From Actinacidiphila yeochonensis CN732 (GTDB taxonomy: Bacteria; Actinomycetota; Actinomycetes; Streptomycetales; Streptomycetaceae), in NCBI RefSeq assembly GCF_000745345.1, contig NZ_JQNR01000005.1:372001-436000 (forward strand): a DNA stretch of 64,000 nt. Reading direction: 5' to 3'. The notes under the pieces were generated by a model. That model saw nothing but the letters and a program-made list of their open reading frames with translations. It ran no database searches and was not told the DNA's origin. Numbering within the stretch: the first letter of the stretch is position 1; every line of letters begins with the position of its first letter. Below, in pieces: positions 1-8,303 of this stretch. The translations under genes were made by a program, and so were the position numbers.

Positions 1-2062
1 GCTGGCCGAAGAGGCCGACCAGGCCCGCCGCCGCGGCCGTCGCCGCGACCTGGTTGCCGCCCGCCCTCTGGTGCAGCACCCCGAAGACGGTCCAGGCCAC
101 GCCGCCGTTGAGGGTGGCCGCCAGCAGCACCCCGCGCTCGCACTGGAGCAGGACCGCGAAGGCGAGCGTGAGCACCATCGCCGCCGGCAGCTGCACCCAC
201 GGCCGGTCGTAGGAGCGCAGCGCCTGGTCCGGGTTGAGGTCGACGCCGAGGGTGACCCCGCAGTACAGCACCAGCGTCACCCCGACGACGATGCCGACGA
301 TCAGGTAGACGACCTCCAGCAGGCGCGCCGCGGCCGTGATGTAGAAGGCGGTCAGGCCGTCCTGGACGGCCGCCACCAGGGCGCGGCCGGGCAGCAGGGC
401 GAAGAGGCCACCGGTGATCACCGCCGAGGACTGGAGCCCGGTGGCGCCCGGAATCCAGTGGCCGTAGTGGTCCACGAGGACGCCCATCGCGGCCGCCGGC
501 ATCGCGGCCACCGCGAACTGGTAGAACTCCGGCAGCCCGCGCCCGGCCAGCAGCCACGCCAGCCGGTCGCCGAGCATCGCGGCCACCGCGGCGCCGGCGA
601 AGATCACCGGACCGCCGCCGACCAGCACGCTCGCCGCGCCGGCGAGCAGCCCGGCCGCGCCGGTGAGCACCCACGTGCCGTACGGGTGCCGGTTGCGGCG
701 GATGGCGGCGAGCGCGCCGTACGCCTCCTCCAGGGTGACCTCGTGCGCGGTGATCCCGTCCACGAGGTGGAAGACCGCGGCCAGCCGGGTGTAGTCGGTG
801 CCGCGGCGCCGCACCGTGCGGCTCATGGTGAGCGGCGGCTCGGTGAGCGAGGGCTGGTGGGAGATGCCGAGCAGCGTGAAGGTGACGGTGGGCTCGACCC
901 GGGCGAGCCCGAAGGCGAAGGCGACGCCGAACATGGCCGCCTCCACGTCCTCCGCGCCCTCCCCGCCGGCCAGCAGCAGTTCGCCGATGCGCAGCGTCAG
1001 GTCGAGGACGCGGGGTACGGAGCCGGCGCCGCGCTCGACCTGCGGCTCGGGCCGCTCGGTGGACGGCATCCGCAGCATCGCGCGCATCCGGTCCGGCCAG
1101 AGGGCGCCCTCGGGCGGCAGCAGTACCGGTATCCCGCCGGGCGGGGTGAACGCGCTGCCGCCCGGAGCCGGGACCCCTGGCGGGGTGCCCCCGGGAGGGC
1201 CGAACGCGCTGCCGCCGCCGGGCGGCGCGAAGGCGCTGCCCGGCTGGGGGGTCGGCTGAGAGCTCGGCTGAGGGCTCCCGGCGGGAGCGGACGGGGCGCT
1301 CCCCGGGAGGCCCAGCCCGCTCCCCGGAAGGCTCGACGAGCCGCTCGGGCCGCTTCCGGCGCCGGAGCCCGCCCCGGGACCAGGCCCGGAACCGGCCCCG
1401 GTACCGGCGCCCGAACCGCCATCCGGACCGGCGCCCGAACCGGAGCCGGAGCCCGTGCCCGAAGCGGCCCGAGGCCCACCCGGCTGGGTGCCGCCGTCCG
1501 GTGTGCCGCCCTCGGGAGTGCCGTCGCCGGAGCCCTCGGACGGCTGGTCGCCACCGTCGCCGTCGCCGTAGACGTCGCCGTACGCGTCGTCGTCCGGCTT
1601 GGCGTCGTCCGGCGTGTCGTCCGACCGCTCCTCGCCGTACCCGCCGTCGTACGCGCCGTCGTCCGTCATGCCGCCGTCATCCGGACCGGAGCCCGAACCG
1701 GAGCCGGAGCCCGTGCCCGAAGCGGCCCGAGGCCCACCCGGCTGGGTGCCGCCGTCCGGTGTGCCGCCCTCGGGAGTGCCGTCGCCGGAGCCCTCGGACG
1801 GCTGGTCGCCACCGTCGCCGTCGCCGTAGACGTCGCCGTACGCGTCGTCGTCCGGCTTGGCGTCGTCCGGCGTGTCGTCCGACCGCTCCTCGCCGTACCC
1901 GCCGTCGTACGCGCCGTCGTCCGTCATGCCGCCGTCATCCGGCGTGCCGCCGTCGTCATCCGGCGTACCGCCGTCATCCGGCATGCCGCCGTCCCGCCCG
2001 GCGGCATCTCCTGTGCCGCCTGCGGCGTGGTTCTCCTCGCCTTCCTCGCCGTCACCGTCCAC
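1..2062 (-). CDS. Threonine/serine exporter (ThrE-like), 3' end off window
   Basis: The minus frame is open from the GTG at 2062 to the left edge, about 687 codons, so the C-terminus is missing. The segment from 1000 down to 730 reads as a ThrE/DUF1212 domain (for example RIGELLLAGGEGAEDVEAAM and VEPTVTFTLLGISHQPSLTE), followed by hydrophobic stretches. ThrE proteins export threonine and serine across the membrane. The first 300 or so residues are low-complexity Asp/Gly/Pro/Ser sequence with an 86-residue tandem duplication, unusual for the family. The start is uncertain: GTG 2062 lies 4 bp after the dedA stop, but ATG 1984, 1928 and 1670 are in frame. It is probably co-transcribed with the upstream dedA-like gene. 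The exporter domain is clear; the extent of the N-terminus is not. Confidence 0.8.
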   Translation of the reverse strand, partial: MDGDGEEGEENHAAGGTGDAAGRDGGMPDDGGTPDDDGGTPDDGGMTDDGAYDGGYGEERSDDTPDDAKPDDDAYGDVYGDGDGGDQPSEGSGDGTPEGGTPDGGTQPGGPRAASGTGSGSGSGSGPDDGGMTDDGAYDGGYGEERSDDTPDDAKPDDDAYGDVYGDGDGGDQPSEGSGDGTPEGGTPDGGTQPGGPRAASGTGSGSGSGAGPDGGSGAGTGAGSGPGPGAGSGAGSGPSGSSSLPGSGLGLPGSAPSAPAGSPQPSSQPTPQPGSAFAPPGGGSAFGPPGGTPPGVPAPGGSAFTPPGGIPVLLPPEGALWPDRMRAMLRMPSTERPEPQVERGAGSVPRVLDLTLRIGELLLAGGEGAEDVEAAMFGVAFAFGLARVEPTVTFTLLGISHQPSLTEPPLTMSRTVRRRGTDYTRLAAVFHLVDGITAHEVTLEEAYGALAAIRRNRHPYGTWVLTGAAGLLAGAASVLVGGGPVIFAGAAVAAMLGDRLAWLLAGRGLPEFYQFAVAAMPAAAMGVLVDHYGHWIPGATGLQSSAVITGGLFALLPGRALVAAVQDGLTAFYITAAARLLEVVYLIVGIVVGVTLVLYCGVTLGVDLNPDQALRSYDRPWVQLPAAMVLTLAFAVLLQCERGVLLAATLNGGVAWTVFGVLHQRAGGNQVAATAAAAGLVGLFGQ
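1420..1942 (-). repeat. 258-bp in-frame tandem duplication
   Basis: Two near-identical 258-bp copies lie head to tail, the first about 1420-1684 and the second about 1678-1942. Anchor example: the CAT at 1668-1670 recurs at 1926-1928. The period is exactly 86 codons, so the duplication stays in frame inside the acidic Gly/Asp/Pro-rich N-terminus of the ThrE-like protein. The near identity suggests a recent event or an active slippage/recombination site. Confidence 0.92.
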
Positions 2063-2066
2063 AGCG

Positions 2067-2822
2067 TCAGCGCTTCTGCGCCCGGTGCCGTCCGCGCGAC
2101 GGAGCGGCGGCGGCCTCGATTCCCGTCCGGGCGGCCGGGTCGGCCGGGTGGGCACCGGTGCCCCTTACGGCCCCCGCCGCTTCCGCCGACTCGACCGCGC
2201 CGGCGCTTTTCCGGCGCGAGCGCAGGTACTCGATGCTGATCGGCACCACGGAGACGAGCACGACCAGCACGAGGATGGCCTCGATGTTGTCGCGCACGAA
2301 GGCGATCTGGCCGAGCCAGTAGCCCAGCACGGTGACGCCGGCGCCCCACAGGCTGCCGCCGACCATGTTGAAGGTGAGGAAGGTCCGGTAGTTCATCCGG
2401 CTGACGCCGGCCACGATCGGGGTGAAGGTGCGCACCACCGGCACGAAGCACGCCATCACGATGGCCTTGGGTCCGTGGTGCTCGAAGAAGGCGTGTGCCT
2501 TCTCGATGTTCTCCATCTTGAACAGCCGGGAGTCCGGCCGGTTGAAGAGCGACGGGCCGACCTTCCGCCCGAAGAAGTAGCCGGTCTGCTGGCCCACCAC
2601 CGCCGCGCACGCGACGAGGACGGCCACCACGGCCAGCGGCTGGTGCAGGGTGCCGGAGGCGACCAGCAGCCCGGTGGTGAACAGCAGGGAGTCACCGGGC
2701 AGGAAGAATCCGATCAGTAGTCCGGACTCGGCGAAGACGACCAGCAGCACGCCCCACAGGCCGTACGTGGTGATCAGATGGTTCGGGTCGAGCCAGCTCG
2801 GTCCGAGCGCGATGTACGTCAC
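2067..2822 (-). CDS. DedA family membrane protein
   Basis: This 251-aa DedA/SNARE-associated (VTT) integral membrane protein belongs to a family linked to lipid transport and membrane homeostasis. The conserved N-terminal signature is present (FAESGLLIGFFLPGDSLLF, about residues 30-48), as is the G-QTGY-FGRK-G segment and the later ARF-like motif, here ACFVPVVRTFTPIVAG. The Lys/Arg-rich tail is cytoplasmic by inference. It is the first gene of a unit that continues into the ThrE-like gene 4 bp after its stop. It is divergent from the ABC ATPase at 3023, with a palindrome just upstream of its start. A second DedA gene is at 9952. Confidence 0.93.
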   Translation of the reverse strand: MTYIALGPSWLDPNHLITTYGLWGVLLVVFAESGLLIGFFLPGDSLLFTTGLLVASGTLHQPLAVVAVLVACAAVVGQQTGYFFGRKVGPSLFNRPDSRLFKMENIEKAHAFFEHHGPKAIVMACFVPVVRTFTPIVAGVSRMNYRTFLTFNMVGGSLWGAGVTVLGYWLGQIAFVRDNIEAILVLVVLVSVVPISIEYLRSRRKSAGAVESAEAAGAVRGTGAHPADPAARTGIEAAAAPSRGRHRAQKR

Positions 2823-2831
2823 GGATCAAAA

Positions 2832-2852
2832 GTATCAATCCAGTGTTGATAC
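2832..2852. promoter_or_regulatory. Operator-like inverted repeat
   Basis: GTATCAA (2832-2838) and TTGATAC (2846-2852) form a perfect 7-bp inverted repeat with a 7-bp spacer, in an AT-richer patch between the divergent dedA-like gene (start 2822) and the ABC ATPase (start 3023). It lies 10 bp upstream of the dedA start codon. The symmetry and place fit a repressor site; no regulator is encoded next to it. Confidence 0.5.
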
Positions 2853-3022
2853 AAACGTTCCGCAACCTACAGGCAGTGCATTACGGTCTGCGCAGCGTCG
2901 ACGACGCATCCACGCAAGTCCGGCACGTCACACAGGTTTCCCCAAGCCACACCTGTGTCGCAAGCCCCACCCCCCACGCGTTCCGTCACTGTGTCAGTCC
3001 GAGCCACCTGGCGGCCCTCCGA

Positions 3023-4414
3023 ATGACTCGCGCCATCGCTCTGCACGAAGTGTCCAAGTACTACCCCAAGCAGCCCGTCCCGGCGGTCGACCGCTTCTCG
3101 CTGGAGATCGAACCCGGCGAGTTCCTGGTGCTGCTGGGGCCCTCCGGCTGCGGGAAGTCCACCGTCCTGCGGATGATCGCCGGCCTGGAGGACATCACCA
3201 CCGGCGAGCTCCTGCTCGACGGCGAGTACAGCAACGACCTGGCCCCGGGCGACCGGCGGATGGCCATGGTGTTCCAGAACTTCGCCCTCTACCCGAGCAT
3301 GACCAGCCGGGAGAACATCGGCTTCCCGCTGCGGTTCGAGATGCCCGGCGAGGAGCCCGGGCCGCGGGTGGAGGAGACGGCGCGGATTCTCGGCATCGAG
3401 GAGATCCTGGACCGCTTCCCCGGGCAGCTGTCCGGCGGTGAGCGGCAGCGGGTCGCGATGGGCCGGGCGATCTCCCGCCACCCGTCCGTCTTCCTGATGG
3501 ACGAGCCGCTGTCCAACCTCGACGCCAAGCTCCGCGCCCACCTGCGGGCCGAGATCGCCCGGCTGACCCACGGCATGGGCGTGACGACCGTCTACGTCAC
3601 GCACGACCAGGCCGAGGCGATGTCGCTGGGCGACCGGGTGGCGATCATGCGCAGCGGCGTGCTCCAGCAGATCGGTCCGCCCCGGGACGCCTACAACCTG
3701 CCGGAGAACGTGTTCGTGGCGGCGTTCGTGGGCACGCCGCGGATCAACCTGCTCCAGGCGACCGTGATCGCTCCACTCAGCGGGGGGATGTGGATCGACT
3801 TCGGCCGCCAGCGGCTGGGGCTGCCGGAGCCGCTCAGCCACGACCACCAGATGCTGCGCATCCAGCAGGGCCGGCCGGTCATCGTCGGGCTGCGCTCGGA
3901 GGCGGTGCGCGTCGCGCAGCCCAGCCAGGCGCGCCCGGGCGAGGTGGTGATCAGCGGCATCGTCGAGCACGTGGAGTACCAGGGCCACGAGTCGCTGGTG
4001 CACCTGAACACCGGCTCCCGCCCGGCGGTGGTACCGGAGCTGGAGGCGCCGCGGCCCGGTCCGGCGCGGTCGGGCGGGCGCGGCGGCGGCACGGGCGCCG
4101 GGTTCGGCAGGTTCGCGCACCGGGCGGCCCGCAGAATCCAGTCGACGGTGCTGGACCGCGACTTCGGCGGGCACGGCACGCACGGCGCACACGGCGGCGC
4201 GGCGCGGGGCGGGAAGGCCGCGGCGGTGATCGACCGGCCGCCGTCCCCGCCGGAGACCGAGACCGGCGACCTGGTCGTCAGGACCGGGCCGGACCTGCGG
4301 GTGCGGCGCGGCGACCGGGTGCCGCTGCTGGTGGACCTGGCGCACCTGTACGTCTTCGACCACGAGGGCCGGCGGATCTGCCCGGCCCCGAGCCGGCAGC
4401 CCCGTCTGGAGTAG
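3023..4414 (+). CDS. ABC transporter ATP-binding protein, MalK/UgpC type
   Basis: 463-aa ATPase subunit of a CUT1-type carbohydrate importer. It has Walker A GPSGCGKST (39-47), the signature LSGGERQR (about 136-143), Walker B FLMDEP (157-162), the D-loop SNLDAK and the H-loop VTHDQAEAM. The C-terminal part is a MalK-like TOBE/regulatory region, interrupted by an Arg/Gly/Pro-rich insertion at about residues 345-415. The frame is open to 2843, but homology begins at ATG 3023. No permease or binding protein lies beside it, which fits an orphan MsmK/MsiK-like ATPase shared between several sugar importers in Streptomyces; this role is inferred. Confidence 0.9.
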   Translation: MTRAIALHEVSKYYPKQPVPAVDRFSLEIEPGEFLVLLGPSGCGKSTVLRMIAGLEDITTGELLLDGEYSNDLAPGDRRMAMVFQNFALYPSMTSRENIGFPLRFEMPGEEPGPRVEETARILGIEEILDRFPGQLSGGERQRVAMGRAISRHPSVFLMDEPLSNLDAKLRAHLRAEIARLTHGMGVTTVYVTHDQAEAMSLGDRVAIMRSGVLQQIGPPRDAYNLPENVFVAAFVGTPRINLLQATVIAPLSGGMWIDFGRQRLGLPEPLSHDHQMLRIQQGRPVIVGLRSEAVRVAQPSQARPGEVVISGIVEHVEYQGHESLVHLNTGSRPAVVPELEAPRPGPARSGGRGGGTGAGFGRFAHRAARRIQSTVLDRDFGGHGTHGAHGGAARGGKAAAVIDRPPSPPETETGDLVVRTGPDLRVRRGDRVPLLVDLAHLYVFDHEGRRICPAPSRQPRLE

Positions 4415-4582
4415 TCGGCCGGGACCGGGCCGGTGGCCGGGTGGAGCGCGCCGGCCGGTGCCCGCCGGGCGGGTGTCACGGGCCGCGCCGTCCCGTCCCG
4501 GCCGGTCCGGGTCCGTCGGAGTCTGCCCGGGTCGGGGCTGCCGGGCCGGGATGGCGGCGCCCGGCGGGGGCACACTGCGGTC

Positions 4583-4948
4583 ATGGGTATCGACGAGTAC
4601 GGCGGCGGGCAGCCGCAGGACGCGCAGGTGCTGGTGGTCACCACCAACGACGTGCCGGGCTACCGGGTGCAGCGGGTGCTGGGCGAGGTCTTCGGCCTCA
4701 CGGTGCGCTCGCGCCACCTGGGCAGCCAGATCGGCGCGGGGCTGAAGTCGATGGTCGGCGGCGAGCTCAGGGGGCTCACCAAGACCCTGGTGGAGACCCG
4801 CAACCAGGCGATGGAGCGGCTGGTGGAGCAGGTGAAGGCGCGCGGCGGCAACGCGGTGCTCGCCATGCGGTTCGACGTCACCGAGAGCGGCGACGTCGGC
4901 ACGGAGGTGTGCGCGTACGGGACGGCCGTGGTGGTCGTCGAGGAGTAG
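4583..4948 (+). CDS. YbjQ family (heavy-metal-binding domain) protein
   Basis: This 121-aa protein matches the YbjQ/DUF74 fold. It has the opening VTTNDVPGYRVQRVLGEVFG, then GLKSMVGGELRGLTKTLVETRNQAMERL, then GGNAVLAMRFD and GTEVCAYGTAV. Members are small pentamer-forming proteins whose proposed metal binding is weakly supported. The start is ATG 4583, since the frame reaching back to 4433 adds only Arg/Gly-rich sequence. It is transcribed alone between the ABC ATPase and the gad gene. Confidence 0.9.
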   Translation: MGIDEYGGGQPQDAQVLVVTTNDVPGYRVQRVLGEVFGLTVRSRHLGSQIGAGLKSMVGGELRGLTKTLVETRNQAMERLVEQVKARGGNAVLAMRFDVTESGDVGTEVCAYGTAVVVVEE

Positions 4949-5086
4949 GCGGCCGAGGCGGCGAAACGGTGCGCCCGGCCTGACGGGCGCGCCGGCGCGG
5001 GCGGGGAGACGGGTGGTGGCCCGGGCGGGCTGACCGTACCGTCGGCTGAGGGGGCACCCGACGCCGAACCCGCGAGAGGTCGCCGC

Positions 5087-6487
5087 ATGTCCCTGCACAA
5101 AGGCACCGACGCCGAGCACGATCTGTCGGTCAACCCCTTCTTCGGCGCCGCCGACCCGGTCGGCGGCATGGAGTCCGCTCCGCCCAAGCACCGGCTGCCG
5201 GACGGGCCGATGGCGCCGGCGGCCGCGTACCAGCTGGTCCACGACGAGCTGATGCTCGACGGCAACTCCCGGCTGAACCTCGCCACCTTCGTCACCACCT
5301 GGATGGAGCCGCAGGCGGCGGTCCTGATGGCGGAGTGCGCCGACAAGAACATGATCGACAAGGACGAGTACCCGCGGACCGCCGAGCTGGAGCGGCGCTG
5401 CGTGGCGATCCTCGCCGACCTGTGGAACGCGCCCGACCCGTCGGCGGTCGTCGGCTGCTCCACCACGGGCTCCTCCGAGGCGTGCATGCTCGCCGGGATG
5501 GCGCTCAAGCGGCGCTGGGCGAAGCGCACCCCGGGGTACCCGGCGACGGCCCGGCCGAACCTGGTGATGGGCGCGAACGTGCAGGTGTGCTGGGAGAAGT
5601 TCTGCGCCTTCTGGGAGGTGGAGGCGCGGCTGGCGCCGATGAGCGGGGACCGGCTGCACCTGGACGCCGAGGCCGCGATGGCGCTGGTGGACGAGAACAC
5701 CATCGGCGTCGTCGCCATCCTCGGCTCCACCTTCGACGGCTCCTACGAACCGGTCGCCGAGATCTGCGCCGCCCTGGACGACTACGAGCGGCGTACCGGC
5801 ACGCACGTCCCGGTGCACGTGGACGGCGCGTCCGGCGGCATGGTGGCGCCCTTCCTCGACCCGGACGTGGTCTGGGACTTCCGGCTGCCGCGGGTGGCCT
5901 CCATCAACACCTCGGGCCACAAGTACGGGCTGGTCTACCCGGGCGTGGGCTGGGCGCTGTGGCGGGACGCGGAGGCGCTGCCGGAGGAGCTGGTCTTCCG
6001 GGTCAACTACCTCGGCGGCGACATGCCGACGTTCGCGCTGAACTTCTCCCGGCCGGGCGCGCAGGTCGTCGCGCAGTACTACTCGTTCCTGCGGCTGGGC
6101 CGGGACGGCTACCGCGCGGTCCAGCAGAGCAGCCGGGACGTGGCGACGGGGCTGGCCGCGCGCTTCGCCGAGCTGCCGGACTTCACGCTGATCACCACCG
6201 GGGACCAGTTGCCGGTCTTCGCCGTCACCACCGCGCCGGACGTCACGGCGTTCGACGTCTTCGACGTCTCCCGGCGGCTGCGCGAACGGGGCTGGCTGGT
6301 GCCCGCCTACACCTTCCCGGCCGAGCGGCAGGATCTGGCGGTGCTGCGGCTGGTCTGCCGCAACGGCTTCTCCCAGGACCTGGCCGATCTGCTCTTCGAC
6401 GACCTGCACGCGCTGCTGCCCGAGCTGCGCCGCCAGCCGCACCCGCTGAACCGGCCCGAGTCCGTGGCGACGTCCTTCCACCACTGA
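5087..6487 (+). CDS. gadB: Glutamate decarboxylase
   Basis: 466-aa PLP-dependent glutamate decarboxylase (glutamate to GABA plus CO2), close to the 466 aa of E. coli GadB. The PLP Schiff-base lysine is Lys279 in NTSGHKYG. Upstream are the substrate/PLP segments TTGSSEA and HVDGASGG, and the N-terminal region contains the usual ELMLDGNSRLNLATFVTTWM stretch. The start ATG 5087 follows a GAGAGG-like site. In bacteria the enzyme consumes protons and supports acid tolerance, or feeds the GABA shunt. No glutamate/GABA antiporter gene is next to it. The extreme 3' end carries a short duplication that includes the stop codon. Confidence 0.96.
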   Translation: MSLHKGTDAEHDLSVNPFFGAADPVGGMESAPPKHRLPDGPMAPAAAYQLVHDELMLDGNSRLNLATFVTTWMEPQAAVLMAECADKNMIDKDEYPRTAELERRCVAILADLWNAPDPSAVVGCSTTGSSEACMLAGMALKRRWAKRTPGYPATARPNLVMGANVQVCWEKFCAFWEVEARLAPMSGDRLHLDAEAAMALVDENTIGVVAILGSTFDGSYEPVAEICAALDDYERRTGTHVPVHVDGASGGMVAPFLDPDVVWDFRLPRVASINTSGHKYGLVYPGVGWALWRDAEALPEELVFRVNYLGGDMPTFALNFSRPGAQVVAQYYSFLRLGRDGYRAVQQSSRDVATGLAARFAELPDFTLITTGDQLPVFAVTTAPDVTAFDVFDVSRRLRERGWLVPAYTFPAERQDLAVLRLVCRNGFSQDLADLLFDDLHALLPELRRQPHPLNRPESVATSFHH

Positions 6488-6511
6488 CAGACCTCCTTCC
6501 ACCACTGACAG
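6473..6511 (+). repeat. 18-bp direct repeat over the gad stop codon
   Basis: TCCTTCCACCACTGACAG occurs at 6473-6490 and again at 6494-6511 (period 21 bp, seven codons). Each copy encodes S-F-H-H and a stop, so the gad C-terminus and its stop codon are duplicated. Confidence 0.9.
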
Positions 6512-6607
6512 CCGCGCGCCTTCCGGGGTACCCGTCCGCCTGGGGGAACCGGGAACAGCTGAGAACGGCCCGGGAGAGCCGGGTGTCCGAGACAAGGGAG
6601 CCCCGTC

Positions 6608-6829
6608 ATGAGCGAGCACACCTACCGCGTCACCGAGATCGTCGGCACCTCGCCCGAGGGCGTGGACGCCGCCGTGCGCAACGGCATCCGCCGGGCCTCG
6701 CGCACCCTGCGCGGCCTCGACTGGTTCGAGATCACGCAGGTCCGCGGGCACATCGTCGACGGGGAGGTGGCGCACTACCAGGTCGGCCTGAAGCTGGGCT
6801 TCCGCCTGGAGGACAGCGGCTCGCACTGA
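6608..6829 (+). CDS. Dodecin
   Basis: 73-aa dodecin family protein: one helix packed on a three-stranded sheet, assembling as a dodecameric flavin (and sometimes CoA) store. Diagnostic features are the start YRVTEIVGTSPEGVDAAV and the later conserved Trp in GLDWFEITQVRGHI, the residue that stacks against flavin, followed by YQVGLKLGF. Start ATG 6608 is preceded by AAGGGAG at good spacing. It follows the gad gene by 120 bp on the same strand and could be co-transcribed, though nothing links the functions. Confidence 0.95.
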   Translation: MSEHTYRVTEIVGTSPEGVDAAVRNGIRRASRTLRGLDWFEITQVRGHIVDGEVAHYQVGLKLGFRLEDSGSH

Positions 6830-7202
6830 CCGGCGGGCGGTCCCCGGATCGCCGACGGCGGGCAGGAGGGCGAGAGGGGCGAGCGGGCGAGCGGACGAGC
6901 GGGGCGAGCGGGCCCCTGCGGAGACGGCCGCCGCCCGGGCCGCGCTGCGCCGAACGGGGGCTTTTGCCCGGACGGTGGCGAACCGTTCGGCCGAAGACCG
7001 GTCGCAGAAACCGATGAACCGTCAAATCCTCTTGTCATGAGGTCAGATCCCAGGCAGGCCCCGTACCGCCGCCGTACGGACCCGGCGGGCCTGCCGACGG
7101 GACACCGCTCCAGCCGGTCCGGGCGGTCGTCACGGTCGCGATCAACGCCTTCGTGATCCGGGCGCCGGCCACCCACCACCCCGCGCGCCCAGGAGGCCTG
7201 CT

Positions 7203-8261
7203 GTGATCCCGCTCACCCCCTCCCTCGACCAGCTGCGCCGCTGCACCATCGCGGTCGACATCGGTGCCTCCCGCACCCGCGTCTACCTGCGCCACTCCGG
7301 CCTGGTGGTGGACGAGCCGAGCGTGGCGGCGGTGGACGTCCGCACCGGCGCGCTGATCGCCGTCGGCAAGCGGGCCGAGACGATGGCCGGCCGCACCCCC
7401 GACCACATCCGGGTGGCCCGGCCGGTGGCCGGCGGCGCCGTCGTCGACATCGAGATGGCCCAGCGGATGCTGCGGCACGTGCTCGGCGACAAGCTCGGGC
7501 GCCGCTGGCTGCGGCTGTCGGTGCTGCGCGGCTCCCCGGTGCTGCGCGCGGCCGTGTGCATGCCGCACGGCAGCGAGCCGATCGCCCGCCGCGCCGCGGT
7601 GGAGACCCTGTACGGGATCGGTGCCCGCAGGGTGGAACTGGCGGACACGCTGATCTCGGCCGCGGTCGGCTGCGGGCTGCCCGTCGAGTTCCCCGAGGCG
7701 ACCATGATCGTGGTCTGCGGGGCCGGCACCACGCAGGTGGCGGTGCTCTCGCTCGGCTCGATCGTCGCGGCGGAGACGGTCCCGGTGGGCGGCGAGACCA
7801 TCGACCGCGCGGTGGTGGAGTACCTGCGCAGCCGGCACGAGCTGATGCTCCCCAGCCAGGCGGTACGGCCGCTGCACCAGGTGCTGGGCGCCTCCGGGGC
7901 CGGCCGCACGGCGACCACGCAGGTGGTCGGACGGGACGTGGCCAGCGGCCTGGCCCGCTCGGTGACGGTGCGCACGGACGACGTGCGCGAGGCGATGCGG
8001 ACGCCGCTGAACGCGGTGATGGACGCGATCACCTCGGTCCTGCGGCAGTGCGCGCCCGACCTGGTGGCCGACCTCGCCGACCGCGGCATCATGCTGGCCG
8101 GCGGCAGCGCGCACCTGCCCGGACTGGACGGGATGCTCCGCGATGCCACCGGCATCCCGGTCCACGTCGCGCCCAATCCGGACACGGTGGCCGTGCGCGG
8201 CCTCGGCGCGATGATCGAGGGCAAGGTCAGCCCCATGACCCTGACCCCGCTGGGGGTGTGA
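7203..8261 (+). CDS. MreB/Mbl-like rod shape-determining protein
   Basis: 352-aa actin-fold protein of the MreB/Mbl family. The N-terminus has the phosphate-1 loop AVDIGASRTRVYL, and mid-protein there are MreB-like segments (ETLYGIGARRVEL, VVCGAGTTQVAVL, PVGGETIDRAVVEYLR). The C-terminus has the adenosine motif IMLAGGSAHLPGLD. It lacks a mreCD neighbourhood and matches the orphan Mbl-type paralogue that many Streptomyces carry besides the mreBCD locus; those paralogues act in spore-wall assembly and stress tolerance (family knowledge). Start GTG 7203 is preceded by AGGAGG. Confidence 0.9.
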   Translation: MIPLTPSLDQLRRCTIAVDIGASRTRVYLRHSGLVVDEPSVAAVDVRTGALIAVGKRAETMAGRTPDHIRVARPVAGGAVVDIEMAQRMLRHVLGDKLGRRWLRLSVLRGSPVLRAAVCMPHGSEPIARRAAVETLYGIGARRVELADTLISAAVGCGLPVEFPEATMIVVCGAGTTQVAVLSLGSIVAAETVPVGGETIDRAVVEYLRSRHELMLPSQAVRPLHQVLGASGAGRTATTQVVGRDVASGLARSVTVRTDDVREAMRTPLNAVMDAITSVLRQCAPDLVADLADRGIMLAGGSAHLPGLDGMLRDATGIPVHVAPNPDTVAVRGLGAMIEGKVSPMTLTPLGV

Positions 8262-8303
8262 GGGGGCGGACGGCGGTGGGCGGCGGCAGCGGGGCCGCGG
8301 CCG

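Noticed and set aside
71..2239. 722-codon plus-strand frame
   Set aside because: Arg/Gly/His-rich shadow of the minus-strand ThrE-like gene and its duplication; no motif and no ribosome binding site.
2867..6826. 1319-codon minus-strand frame
   Set aside because: It runs antisense through the ABC ATPase, YbjQ, gad and dodecin genes; composition is the usual high-GC shadow.
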